A stretch of 64,000 nt of DNA from Urechidicola croceus (GTDB lineage: Bacteria; Bacteroidota; Bacteroidia; Flavobacteriales; Flavobacteriaceae): positions 1,943,501 through 2,007,500 of the forward strand of contig NZ_CP017478.1 in the NCBI RefSeq assembly GCF_001761325.1, written 5' to 3'. Made by a program: the position numbers and the translations under genes. Under the pieces are notes generated by a model. That model ran no database searches. It had not been told where the DNA came from and was given only the letters and a program-made list of their open reading frames with translations. Position 1 is the first letter of the stretch; every line of letters starts with the position of its first letter. Shown here piece after piece: positions 50,716-59,286 of the stretch.

Positions 50716-51431
50716 TATTCTACTACTTTTGTGTTGTTGTTTGCTAATTCTTTTTGTGCATCTTCTTTTACAACGTCAACTGTTGCTGTTTCTTCTTTAG
50801 CCTTTGGCTCATCTCCACCTGTCAACATTCCACCAAAACTCATAAATCCGATAGCCATCAATCCTGTTATAATAAATGTAATTCCTAACCCTCTTAACGC
50901 AGGAGGTACATTTGAATATCTAATCTTTTCACGGATAGCAGCAATTGCTAGAATTGCTAAAAACCAACCAATTCCTGAACTGATTCCGTAATTAAATGCC
51001 AATCCTAATGATGGTATTTCACGAGATTGCATAAATAAAGACCCTCCTAAAATTGCACAGTTTACAGCAATTAATGGCAAGAAAATACCTAAAGAGTTAT
51101 ATAATGATGGTGAAAATTTCTCAACAATTATTTCTACCAATTGCACCATAGTAGCAATCGTAGCAATAAACATAATAAATGATAAGAAACTTAAATCATA
51201 AGATGCGTACTCTTCACCCAACCAAGATAATGCTCCAGGCTGCAAAAGATATTGATCTAGCAACCAGTTTAAAGGTACTGTAATAGCCATTACAAAAATA
51301 ACTGCGGCTCCTAGTCCAACTGCTGTTGATACTTTTTTAGATACTGCAAGATAAGAACACATTCCAAGGAATGTAGCAAATACCATGTTATCTATAAATA
51401 TTGATTTGAAAAATAATTCTATATGTTCCAT
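50715..51431 (-). CDS. nqrE: Na+-translocating NADH:quinone reductase subunit E
   Basis: 238 residues from ATG 51431 ([20 protein letters not shown]); the frame extends upstream without merit. Six membrane helices and the family Cys residues that bind iron with NqrD (MCSY near residue 25, [10 protein letters not shown] at about 115). The C-terminus has an unusual 40-residue polar tail ([20 protein letters not shown]) beyond the normal core. Confidence 0.96.
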   Translation of the reverse strand: MEHIELFFKSIFIDNMVFATFLGMCSYLAVSKKVSTAVGLGAAVIFVMAITVPLNWLLDQYLLQPGALSWLGEEYASYDLSFLSFIMFIATIATMVQLVEIIVEKFSPSLYNSLGIFLPLIAVNCAILGGSLFMQSREIPSLGLAFNYGISSGIGWFLAILAIAAIREKIRYSNVPPALRGLGITFIITGLMAIGFMSFGGMLTGGDEPKAKEETATVDVVKEDAQKELANNNTKVVE

Positions 51432-51482
51432 AATTTTATATATAATGTTATTTTGAAACAAATTCAAAATAACGTAATACTT

Positions 51483-52118
51483 CTAATCTTCTATTAATGC
51501 TGGGTTTTTAGTTCTTTGAACCCAAATAATGATTCCTACTGTAATTAATGCCATAGGTGCTAATAACATAAATCCATTATTTTCATATCCAAATGCATAT
51601 ACTCCTGTTTTCTCAATTGGATCTCCTAATACTGGAAAGCCTAATAAAGTTCCTGAACCTAGTAATTCTCTAAAGAAACCAACAATTATTAAAATAACTG
51701 CATATCCTAGAGAGTTACCTATACCATCAAGAAATGATCTCCAAGGACCATTTGCTAATGCAAATGCTTCAAAGCGCCCCATAATTATACAGTTAGTAAT
51801 AATTAATCCAACAAAAACTGATAGTGTTTTACTTAGTTCATAAGCAAATGCTTTTAAAACTTGGTCAACTATAATTACTAATGATGCAACTACAATTAGT
51901 TGAACAATAATTCTAATTTTTGAAGGTATGATATTTCTCATTAAAGAAATAACTACGTTTCCTACTCCTAATACAAACAATACTGCAATAGACATTACAA
52001 TTGAAGCCTCTAATTCAGCAGTAATTGCTAAGGCTGAACATATACCTAATACTTGTATTGTAATTGGGTTATTATCTGCTAATGGGTCTGTTATTAATTT
52101 ACTGTCTTTAAAGGCCAT
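51483..52118 (-). CDS. nqrD: Na+-translocating NADH:quinone reductase subunit D
   Basis: 211 residues, six membrane helices. Diagnostic segments are [20 protein letters not shown] (Cys at about 28) and [20 protein letters not shown] (Cys at about 110), the paired half-helices that hold the iron centre between NqrD and NqrE. Normal length. Confidence 0.96.
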   Translation of the reverse strand: MAFKDSKLITDPLADNNPITIQVLGICSALAITAELEASIVMSIAVLFVLGVGNVVISLMRNIIPSKIRIIVQLIVVASLVIIVDQVLKAFAYELSKTLSVFVGLIITNCIIMGRFEAFALANGPWRSFLDGIGNSLGYAVILIIVGFFRELLGSGTLLGFPVLGDPIEKTGVYAFGYENNGFMLLAPMALITVGIIIWVQRTKNPALIED

Positions 52119-52121
52119 AAA

Positions 52122-52868
52122 TTAGTTTTTTAATGTTTGTAAATAAGGCATATACATTCTTAAGTCTTTCTTAATCATTGCACTTACACCATCTCCAGTA
52201 ATTGTTGCTCCAGCAATTGCATCAACTTCATAATCTGTTTTATCATCATTTTTTGGGTCTGCATTACTTTTAGAAATTGTTATTCCTTTAAATGTAGTAC
52301 CATCAACAATATGTTCTCCAGTAAAATCGTCCATAAAGAAACGTTGATTAATGTTTGCTCCTAAACCAGGAGTTTCTCCTTTATGGTCAAAGAATACACC
52401 TTTTACAACTAAATCTTTATCTAAAGCGATAAAACCCCAAACTGCATCCCAAAGTCCTTTTCCTCTCATTGGAATGATGTAAAATTCTTCTCCATCTTTT
52501 TCTCCAATAAACAAAGGTAACTTTCTTGTATATGAAGGGTCTTTTGCTAAAGCTGCTTCTTTCTTAATATCTATTAAATATGCTTCAGGATTTTCAGTTG
52601 CCTTAGTCCCTTCAATTACGTATTGTTTTTTGATATATTTATTAAATTCTTCTTCAACAATATCAGTAGAAATAAATTCAATACTTTTTTCATCATTGTT
52701 ATTAACTCCCATTGCATATAGGATGTTTTGTTGCTTCTCAAAACGTTTATTCTCGTCAATCTTACCTTTTAATGAAGAGGCAGTAAACGCTAATAACGTA
52801 CCAACTACCAATACCATTGCTATTGCAAAAAGTATTGTATATAAATTACTATCTGTTCTTTTTGACAT
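52122..52868 (-). CDS. nqrC: Na+-translocating NADH:quinone reductase subunit C
   Basis: 248 residues. One N-terminal membrane helix (TILFAIAMVLVVGTLLAFTA) and a periplasmic FMN-binding domain. The covalent FMN site reads DAIAGATIT with Thr222; the usual Ser before Gly is Ala here. The flavin Thr is intact and ApbE is encoded nearby. Confidence 0.95.
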   Translation of the reverse strand: MSKRTDSNLYTILFAIAMVLVVGTLLAFTASSLKGKIDENKRFEKQQNILYAMGVNNNDEKSIEFISTDIVEEEFNKYIKKQYVIEGTKATENPEAYLIDIKKEAALAKDPSYTRKLPLFIGEKDGEEFYIIPMRGKGLWDAVWGFIALDKDLVVKGVFFDHKGETPGLGANINQRFFMDDFTGEHIVDGTTFKGITISKSNADPKNDDKTDYEVDAIAGATITGDGVSAMIKKDLRMYMPYLQTLKN

Positions 52869-52870
52869 AA

Positions 52871-54097
52871 TTAAACAGTTTTTGCTTTTAGACGTTTCAT
52901 TCTTTTCTTTACATTTCCTTGAACAACATAATGATCAATTGTTGGTGCAAATACATTCATCAATAAAATTGCTAACATTACTCCTTCTGGATATGCTGGA
53001 TTGAATACTCTAATCAAGATTGAAATGAATCCAATTAAGAAACCATATATCCATTTTCCTTTGTTAGTTTGCGATGCAGAAACAGGATCTGTTGCCATAT
53101 AAACAGCTCCAAATGCAAATCCACCAATAATTAGATGTTGCCAAAATTCAGTACTCATCAAAGTATAAAATTTACTTCCTTGAGAAATCCACTCTTGATC
53201 AACGACAAAATTGAATATTAATCCCATTACTATTGCTCCTAGCAAAGCAGAAAGCATAATTCTCCAACTTCCAATTTTTGAAAATATTAAAAATGCTGCA
53301 CCTAATAATATTAATAAGGTCGATGTTTCTCCAACTGATCCAGGAATAAACCCATAGAACATATCCATCACAGAGTATCCTAAATCTTTTCCTTGAGCAA
53401 GACCACCTAAGATTGTTTCTCCAGAAATAGCATCTACGTTTGCTCCTGCAGCGATTTCTTTTGTTCTTTCAACCGCTCCATGAACCCAAACTTTATCTCC
53501 ACTCATCCAAGTTGGATATGCAAAGAATAAAAATGCTCTAATTAATAACGCTGGATTCAAGATATTCATTCCTGTACCTCCAAACACTTCTTTCCCAAGA
53601 ACAACTCCAAATATTACTGCAACTGCCAACATCCATAATGGAATATCAATAGGTACAATAAGTGGAACTAACATTCCTGTAACTAAATATCCTTCTTCTA
53701 CTTCGTGTCCGTTTTTAGCCGCAAAAAACATTTCAACTGCTAATCCAACAACATATGAAACTATTACTAATGGTAAAACTTTCCAAAGTCCAACTACCAA
53801 ATTATCCCAAGTCCAAAATTCTGTTCTAAAAAAACCTTCTGTAAAAGTCGTTATTTCTCCTGTTGCAACGTGATGTTGATAACCCGCATTGAACATTCCA
53901 AAGATTAAACAAGGAACCAATGCCATAATAACAGTGTTCATTGTTCTTTTTAAATCATCGGCACCTTTGATATGACCTCCAGAATGAGTTACCTCATTTG
54001 GAGCATATAAAAATGTGTGAAATGCATTAAATACAGGTGACATCTTTGTCCCACTGTATTTTACTTTTAGATCATGTAATTTATCTTTTAAAGCCAT
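52871..54097 (-). CDS. nqrB: Na+-translocating NADH:quinone reductase subunit B
   Basis: 408 residues with about ten membrane helices, forming the ion channel. The covalent FMN site is VDAISGETIL with Thr228; SGET replaces the textbook SGAT, but the Thr that carries FMN is kept. Other signature segments are GGTGMNILNPALLIRAFLFF and YMATDPVSASQTNKGKW. Confidence 0.96.
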   Translation of the reverse strand: MALKDKLHDLKVKYSGTKMSPVFNAFHTFLYAPNEVTHSGGHIKGADDLKRTMNTVIMALVPCLIFGMFNAGYQHHVATGEITTFTEGFFRTEFWTWDNLVVGLWKVLPLVIVSYVVGLAVEMFFAAKNGHEVEEGYLVTGMLVPLIVPIDIPLWMLAVAVIFGVVLGKEVFGGTGMNILNPALLIRAFLFFAYPTWMSGDKVWVHGAVERTKEIAAGANVDAISGETILGGLAQGKDLGYSVMDMFYGFIPGSVGETSTLLILLGAAFLIFSKIGSWRIMLSALLGAIVMGLIFNFVVDQEWISQGSKFYTLMSTEFWQHLIIGGFAFGAVYMATDPVSASQTNKGKWIYGFLIGFISILIRVFNPAYPEGVMLAILLMNVFAPTIDHYVVQGNVKKRMKRLKAKTV

Positions 54098-54099
54098 AT

Positions 54100-55452
54100 C
54101 TATCCTATTTCTTTAATCATTAAATCCAACCCTTTTCTTATTATTTCTTGATGTGGCTGTTTAGATGGACACACGAATTCAGTCAACGCAAAATCTTCTG
54201 GCGCTACTTCGTACATACCTAATGCTTCCATTTCATCTAAATCCTGAACCATGCAAGCTTTCATCAATTGCATTGGATATATATCTAAAGGAAAAACTTC
54301 TTCATAATTTCCTGTTACAACAAATGCTCTATGCTCACCATTGGTATTGGTTGTTAAATCGTATTTTTTATTTGGTGTTAGCCAAGAAAAAGTTAATGCA
54401 CGTGATGTTGATATTTTATTAAAAATAGGTTTATTCCAACCAAATAATTCATAATCATCACCTTCTGGAATTAACACAACTTCATTGTGATAATATCCTA
54501 AAAATCCATCCGGTTTTACAGCACTTCCAGTTAATACATTTCCACTGATTAATCTAAAGTTTTCACTGTCAACTCCAGCATCATATATCATTGTTGATAA
54601 CTCAGCACCAATTTTGGCTTTGTAATATTTTGGATTTTTTACAACTGAACCTGAAACAGAAACAATTCGTTCTGCATTAAACCTTCCAGTTAATAATAAC
54701 TCACCAATAATTACTAAATCTTGAGGTGACACAGTCCAAACTGTTTCCCCTTTATTTACTGGGTCAATTTTAGCAATTTGCGTCCCTACATTCCCTGATG
54801 GATGTGGTCCTGAAATTTTATGAAGTGAAACATCATTTAATCCAGCTAGTGGTGAATTAGAACTTTTACCAACAGTTACATGAACTTGTCCCTCAGTTAA
54901 TTTTCCAAGTGCTGTTATCGCCGCTTGTAATTCTACCTCTTTACCTTTTAAAACGTAATCATAATTTGCTGCCAATGGAGCACTAGCATAACCCGAAACA
55001 AAAATCGATTTTGGCGATTTCTCTGGATTTGCTATAATGTCATAAGGCCTTTGTTTGACAAATGACCAACAACCTGTTTTTAACAGATGTTCTTTAATTG
55101 AATCAGCAGATGCAGCCTCAATATTAAACCTTCCATTATCCTGAAATGATTGTTCTTTATCAGCCTTAACTTTAACAGCTAATATTTTTCTCTTTTCTCC
55201 ACGTACTACTTCAATCACTTCCCCGCTTACTGGCGAAACAAAATTCATTGATTCAACTGACTTATTGTAAAATAGAGGTTCGCCCGCCTTTACAATTGTC
55301 CCAGCCTTGGCAACAAGCTTTGGAATGATTCCGTGAAAATCTATGGGTAATATTGTGTAAACATTACTGGCAACAGCATTGGTAGTAATTTGTTCTGCTT
55401 CACCTTGTAATTTAATGTCTAACCCTTTTTTGATTCGGATGTCTTTTGACAT
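54100..55452 (-). CDS. nqrA: Na+-translocating NADH:quinone reductase subunit A
   Basis: 450 residues, cytoplasmic. The family begins KKGLDIKLQGEAEQ and contains GEPLFYNKSVESMNFVSPVS, FVKQRPYDIIANPEKSPKSI and SGPHPSGNVGTQIAKIDPVN. It is the first gene of the operon; the five downstream genes follow with gaps of 2-51 bp or a 1-bp overlap. Its promoter box is TAAATTTG. Confidence 0.97.
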   Translation of the reverse strand: MSKDIRIKKGLDIKLQGEAEQITTNAVASNVYTILPIDFHGIIPKLVAKAGTIVKAGEPLFYNKSVESMNFVSPVSGEVIEVVRGEKRKILAVKVKADKEQSFQDNGRFNIEAASADSIKEHLLKTGCWSFVKQRPYDIIANPEKSPKSIFVSGYASAPLAANYDYVLKGKEVELQAAITALGKLTEGQVHVTVGKSSNSPLAGLNDVSLHKISGPHPSGNVGTQIAKIDPVNKGETVWTVSPQDLVIIGELLLTGRFNAERIVSVSGSVVKNPKYYKAKIGAELSTMIYDAGVDSENFRLISGNVLTGSAVKPDGFLGYYHNEVVLIPEGDDYELFGWNKPIFNKISTSRALTFSWLTPNKKYDLTTNTNGEHRAFVVTGNYEEVFPLDIYPMQLMKACMVQDLDEMEALGMYEVAPEDFALTEFVCPSKQPHQEIIRKGLDLMIKEIG

Positions 55453-55489
55453 ATTTTAAATTTGAATTTAATATTCTTTAAAAGCGGTG

Positions 55490-55497
55490 CAAATTTA
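55490..55497 (-). promoter_or_regulatory. -7 promoter box of the nqr operon (TAAATTTG)
   Basis: The minus strand reads TAAATTTG, 38 bp before nqrA. Confidence 0.62.
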
Positions 55498-55611
55498 ACT
55501 ATTTTCCATTTTATTCTATAATTTATCGAAGTTTATAATCACAAATTTCACTTATTTATATTTGTTCTAAATAATATTAGCCTTACAAAATAATTCTTGC
55601 TTATAAAAGCT

Positions 55612-55619
55612 TATATTTG
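55612..55619 (+). promoter_or_regulatory. -7 promoter box of the Plug gene (TATATTTG)
   Basis: TATATTTG on the plus strand, 45 bp before the ATG at 55665; divergent from the nqr promoter. Confidence 0.62.
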
Positions 55620-55664
55620 GCATGTAATTTGAAATGCAATTAAAGTATTATAGTTAAATAACTA

Positions 55665-56912
55665 ATGAAAAAACTTTCTTTTTTAATTTTAATCTTAACT
55701 TTCAACTTGACTTTCTCTCAACAAACAGAAGACATAATTGAACCAGATTATATTAAAACAATAATTCTTAGACCTAATAGTTCAAATAATTATGCTCCAA
55801 TCATAAAATTGGGCGAAGCATTTACTCTATCATTTGATGATTTAGAAGCCAATCAAAAAGATTTTACTTATAAAATTGAGCATTTTAATTTTGATTGGGA
55901 ACCTTCAGTAATTAATGATAGAGAATTTATAGATGGTTATGACGAAGATCGTATAAGAAATTATGAAGATTCATTCAACACACTTCAATATTACACACAT
56001 TATTCAATACAGTTTCCAAATAGAAATACTAAAATAAAAAAAAGTGGCAATTATAAGATTTCAATCCTAAATGAACTTGATGAAATTATTTTCACTCGCC
56101 GATTTATCGTTTATGAGCCAAAAGTTGATGTTGGCGTTTCTGTTCATAGAAGTAGAAATATTTCAACTATTAACAAACAACAGAGTGTTCAGTTTATAAT
56201 AAATCATCCGAATTTATTAATAAACAATCCTAAAGAGGAAATAAAAACGGTAGTCATGCAAAATAATGACTGGAATACTGCAATCACCGATTTAAAACCT
56301 CAATTTTATAGAGGAACTCAATTGCTTTATAAATATACAGATAAAACAAATTTTTGGGCAGGAAATGAATTTCATAACTTTGACAGTAAACTCGTTTTAA
56401 ATTCAACAGTAAATATAGCAAGAGTCGAATCTGGTCCAGAACTATATCATACAATTCTTTATACTAATGAAGAACGAATTGACAAACCTTATACATTATA
56501 CCCTGATATAAACGGTAATTTTGTAATTAGAAATTCTAATGGTGATGAGCCCAATATTGATAGTGACTATACTTGGGTTTATTTCACATTAGAATCTCTA
56601 GAAAATATTGGGACTAAAAAAGTATATGTTAATGGAAGTTTTAATAATTGGAAAAACAACTCTTCAAATCAAATGAAATACAATTCTAAAACAGGATTGT
56701 ATGAAGCAGAATTACTACTTAAACAAGGTTTTTACAATTATCAATACGTAACAATAGATGATAATAACGAATTAAGAAATTACGAAATTGACGGCTCTTT
56801 TTATCAAACTGAAAACGACTATTCCGTTCTTGTGTATTATCGAAAATTTGGCAGTAGATATGATGAAGTAATTGGATTTGGAAGTGGAAATTCTGAGAAA
56901 ATTCAAAATTGA
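55665..56912 (+). CDS. type IX secretion system Plug-family protein (DUF5103)
   Basis: 415 residues with a signal peptide (FLILILTFNLTFSQ). The DUF5103/Plug core (about 25-310) starts EPDYIKTIILRP and includes LSFDDLEANQKDFTYKIEHF, HFNFDWEPSV and YTHYSIQFPN. The last 105 residues form an E-set/CBM48-like domain: VYVNGSFNNWKNNSSNQMKY and YEAELLLKQGFYNYQYV. In F. johnsoniae the Plug protein occupies the periplasmic face of the SprA translocon; this homologue is assigned by family. Confidence 0.86.
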   Translation: MKKLSFLILILTFNLTFSQQTEDIIEPDYIKTIILRPNSSNNYAPIIKLGEAFTLSFDDLEANQKDFTYKIEHFNFDWEPSVINDREFIDGYDEDRIRNYEDSFNTLQYYTHYSIQFPNRNTKIKKSGNYKISILNELDEIIFTRRFIVYEPKVDVGVSVHRSRNISTINKQQSVQFIINHPNLLINNPKEEIKTVVMQNNDWNTAITDLKPQFYRGTQLLYKYTDKTNFWAGNEFHNFDSKLVLNSTVNIARVESGPELYHTILYTNEERIDKPYTLYPDINGNFVIRNSNGDEPNIDSDYTWVYFTLESLENIGTKKVYVNGSFNNWKNNSSNQMKYNSKTGLYEAELLLKQGFYNYQYVTIDDNNELRNYEIDGSFYQTENDYSVLVYYRKFGSRYDEVIGFGSGNSEKIQN

Positions 56913-56933
56913 TTTTTGTTTTAAGAAATTTCG

Positions 56934-56941
56934 TATATTTG
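56934..56941 (+). promoter_or_regulatory. -7 promoter box of apaG (TATATTTG)
   Basis: TATATTTG, 26 bp before the ATG at 56968, and 22 bp after the Plug stop, so apaG has its own promoter. Confidence 0.62.
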
Positions 56942-56967
56942 CAGTAACAAAACTACTTCAAGTCGTT

Positions 56968-57354
56968 ATGGTACAACAAGTAACAAACGGAATCAAAATA
57001 TCTGTAGAAACAAGATTCGTTGGAACCAATTACAGCGATAATAGGTTATATTTTGCCTTTAGTTATTCAATAACCATTGAAAATCAAAGTAACGATTCTG
57101 TACAATTATTAAATCGACACTGGAAAATATTTGACTCCTTAAATAATGTTGAAACTGTTGACGGCGCTGGAGTTGTAGGTAAAAAACCTATATTAAAGCC
57201 TGCCGAAAAACACAGTTACCAATCAAACTGTTTATTAACCTCATCTATCGGTGCAATGAATGGTTTTTACGAAATGGTCAATTTCACAACCACCAAAAAA
57301 TTTAAAGTTCATATACCAACATTTCAACTTATGGTATCAGGTGCATTAAATTAG
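56968..57354 (+). CDS. apaG: ApaG (Co2+/Mg2+ efflux-associated) protein
   Basis: 128 residues from ATG 56968 (MVQQVTNGIKISVETRFVGT); the longer frame reads through the promoter. The ApaG beta-sandwich is clear: YFAFSYSITIENQSN, LLNRHWKIFDS, VDGAGVVGKKPILKPAEKHS and SIGAMNGFYEMV. Its link to magnesium and cobalt is genetic; the biochemical role is unknown. Confidence 0.94.
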   Translation: MVQQVTNGIKISVETRFVGTNYSDNRLYFAFSYSITIENQSNDSVQLLNRHWKIFDSLNNVETVDGAGVVGKKPILKPAEKHSYQSNCLLTSSIGAMNGFYEMVNFTTTKKFKVHIPTFQLMVSGALN

Positions 57355-57418
57355 TTTCCTTTCACTTTCATTTTTATCAATTGATTTCCTACTTTAGTCC
57401 TTTGTTATTCATCTTCTA

Positions 57419-58462
57419 ATGAAATTAAGAAAAAAAAAGGTTCCTAAATTAAAAAATCTTGAGTGTCTTAATTGTAAAAAACCTCTTGATTCTGATGATA
57501 TTTATTGTTCTTATTGTGGGCAAAAAAATGTAAATAAACTTTCGTTTCAAAGTTTTCTTAATCAACTTGTTTCTGGCCTTTTTTCATACGATTCTCGTTT
57601 TTGGAAAACTTTTATTCCCTTAATTTTCAAACCTGGAAAAGTTTCAAAACAGTATATTGAAGGGAAGCGCGCAAGGTTTGTAAATCCATTTAGACTATAT
57701 CTTAATGTATCTATTCTCTTTTTCTTAATACTTGGAATATCAAATAAAACAACTTTTCAAGATGGTGTAAATGATGCAGAAGTGTTAAACGACAGCATAA
57801 ATAATAAGAGTATTACTACCTTAAATAATGGCTTAAAATTTTCAGAAAAAATAGTCGACTCAAACTATGTTTATCATATCAAAACAAAAAAGTTCGACGA
57901 AATCTCTTTCGGAAACAAATTAAATGATTTATCAGTATTTATAGAAAAAAACCCTCAAATCAAAGATTCTCAGAAAGCTCTGGAGACTCTTGGTTATCCA
58001 ATCACATTTCGAAACGGAATAATTTTCAACATTATAAAGAATACTAAAACAAATATTAAAACCCTAGAGGCTGATAGCGGATCGACTTTTATAAAAAAAA
58101 TCCTCTCTTATCTTTCAATTGCTCTATTTATATTCCTTCCTTTATTTACTCTTTTTTTAAAACTATTATATTGGAGAAAAAAAATGAATTATATGGAACA
58201 TCTCGTTTTCGTTTTCCATGTTCAAACTGTTTTTTTCTTATTAATGATAATTTTCACTTTAATAAGTCTTATTACTAAAAACGATTCTATACAAGCAATA
58301 TACTTACTTTTATTTTTAGTATATCTTTTTATTGCCTTAAGAAGATTTTATGGTCAAGGCAAATTAAAAACGACTATTAAATTTATTCTGTTAAACCTGA
58401 TCTATTTTTTATTAGGCGCAATAGGAATTTCAATTGTAAGTGCAATTGCACTAATTGCTTAA
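57419..58462 (+). CDS. DUF3667 membrane protein with N-terminal zinc ribbon
   Basis: 347 residues. A zinc ribbon at 15-36 (CLNCKKPLDSDDIYCSYCGQ: two CxxC pairs) precedes the DUF3667 block FSYDSRFWKTFIPLIFKPGK and KRARFVNPFRLYLNVSILFF. Four to five membrane helices follow, with a polar 100-residue loop between the first and second. The function is unknown; the family is common in Bacteroidota. Confidence 0.88.
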   Translation: MKLRKKKVPKLKNLECLNCKKPLDSDDIYCSYCGQKNVNKLSFQSFLNQLVSGLFSYDSRFWKTFIPLIFKPGKVSKQYIEGKRARFVNPFRLYLNVSILFFLILGISNKTTFQDGVNDAEVLNDSINNKSITTLNNGLKFSEKIVDSNYVYHIKTKKFDEISFGNKLNDLSVFIEKNPQIKDSQKALETLGYPITFRNGIIFNIIKNTKTNIKTLEADSGSTFIKKILSYLSIALFIFLPLFTLFLKLLYWRKKMNYMEHLVFVFHVQTVFFLLMIIFTLISLITKNDSIQAIYLLLFLVYLFIALRRFYGQGKLKTTIKFILLNLIYFLLGAIGISIVSAIALIA

Positions 58463-58463
58463 A

Positions 58464-59150
58464 TTAATTATTAATATTTTCGGGTAATACATCTTCATAA
58501 CTAATCGATAATTCACCATTTTCCATTTTAACTGAAGTAATACTTACAGTCCCTCCTTTATCTCTTCTCATTAGAACATTTTTACTTTCATCGCCATTTC
58601 CTGCAGACTTATGAAAGTCTACAATTGCATCATGAGTATCAAAATTCCAATTATCAAACCAGTTTTGGCGTATTTTTTTTGTTTCATCATCATATAAGGT
58701 AGATGATGACCATATATGAGGAAAATGTGGAATATTAAATAAATGCTTCTTTTTACCAGTCCACACAAATTCATACAATTCTAATTCATCATTCCAGTCT
58801 AAAATAACCAAAGTAAATGGCTCTATGTTGACCAAATCTGTTGTGTTTAATGCTTCATTTATATCATTCGCTCTCAAAAGTTCCTTAACTACCAACCCTC
58901 TACTCTTACGATAACTATCTTGAGGAATATGATTTTTATACCCACCATTCAACAAACAAATTAATCTGCTTTTTGAACTAGTACCTATCCAAGTGCCACC
59001 TGCTTTACCATCTTTAGGATAAGTTAATAAAACTCCATCTTCAATATACTCTTTGGGATGTAATGCTTTTTCCCTAATATATGGCACATCGCGACTTGAA
59101 GTCAATATAAAATTATTTTTATCTAAAGGAAGAAAAGTAACCGTACACAT
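58464..59150 (-). CDS. NRDE family protein (TANGO2-like)
   Basis: 228 residues beginning MCTVTFLPLDKNNFILTSSR, the N-terminal nucleophile-type start (Cys2). The defining NRDE tetrad reads SRDV here, with R-D kept. GGTWIGTSSKSRLICLLNGG is typical. The family is linked to Golgi organisation and haem trafficking in eukaryotes; the bacterial role is unknown. Convergent with DUF3667, 1 bp apart. Confidence 0.87.
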   Translation of the reverse strand: MCTVTFLPLDKNNFILTSSRDVPYIREKALHPKEYIEDGVLLTYPKDGKAGGTWIGTSSKSRLICLLNGGYKNHIPQDSYRKSRGLVVKELLRANDINEALNTTDLVNIEPFTLVILDWNDELELYEFVWTGKKKHLFNIPHFPHIWSSSTLYDDETKKIRQNWFDNWNFDTHDAIVDFHKSAGNGDESKNVLMRRDKGGTVSITSVKMENGELSISYEDVLPENINN

Positions 59151-59205
59151 ATTTTGAAGAATACTTATTATTTTTTAAAATTAAAGATGTTTTTTGAAAC
59201 ATTCG

Positions 59206-59213
59206 CAAATTTA
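59206..59213 (-). promoter_or_regulatory. -7 promoter box of the NRDE gene (TAAATTTG)
   Basis: The minus strand reads TAAATTTG, 56 bp before the start. Confidence 0.58.
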
Positions 59214-59249
59214 TAGTCTAAAAACTATGAAACTACTTTCAAAAAACAT

Positions 59250-59257
59250 TAAATTTG
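59250..59257 (+). promoter_or_regulatory. -7 promoter box of pruA (TAAATTTG)
   Basis: TAAATTTG on the plus strand, 29 bp before the ATG at 59287, inside the open frame upstream of it; this favours the 59287 start. Confidence 0.62.
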
Positions 59258-59286
59258 TTGTATCAAAAATACTAAAAAACATAAAC

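Noticed and set aside
59194-59286. Longer N-terminus for PruA
   Set aside because: The promoter box TAAATTTG at 59250 lies inside it, and the family start MANAFFNVP fits ATG 59287.
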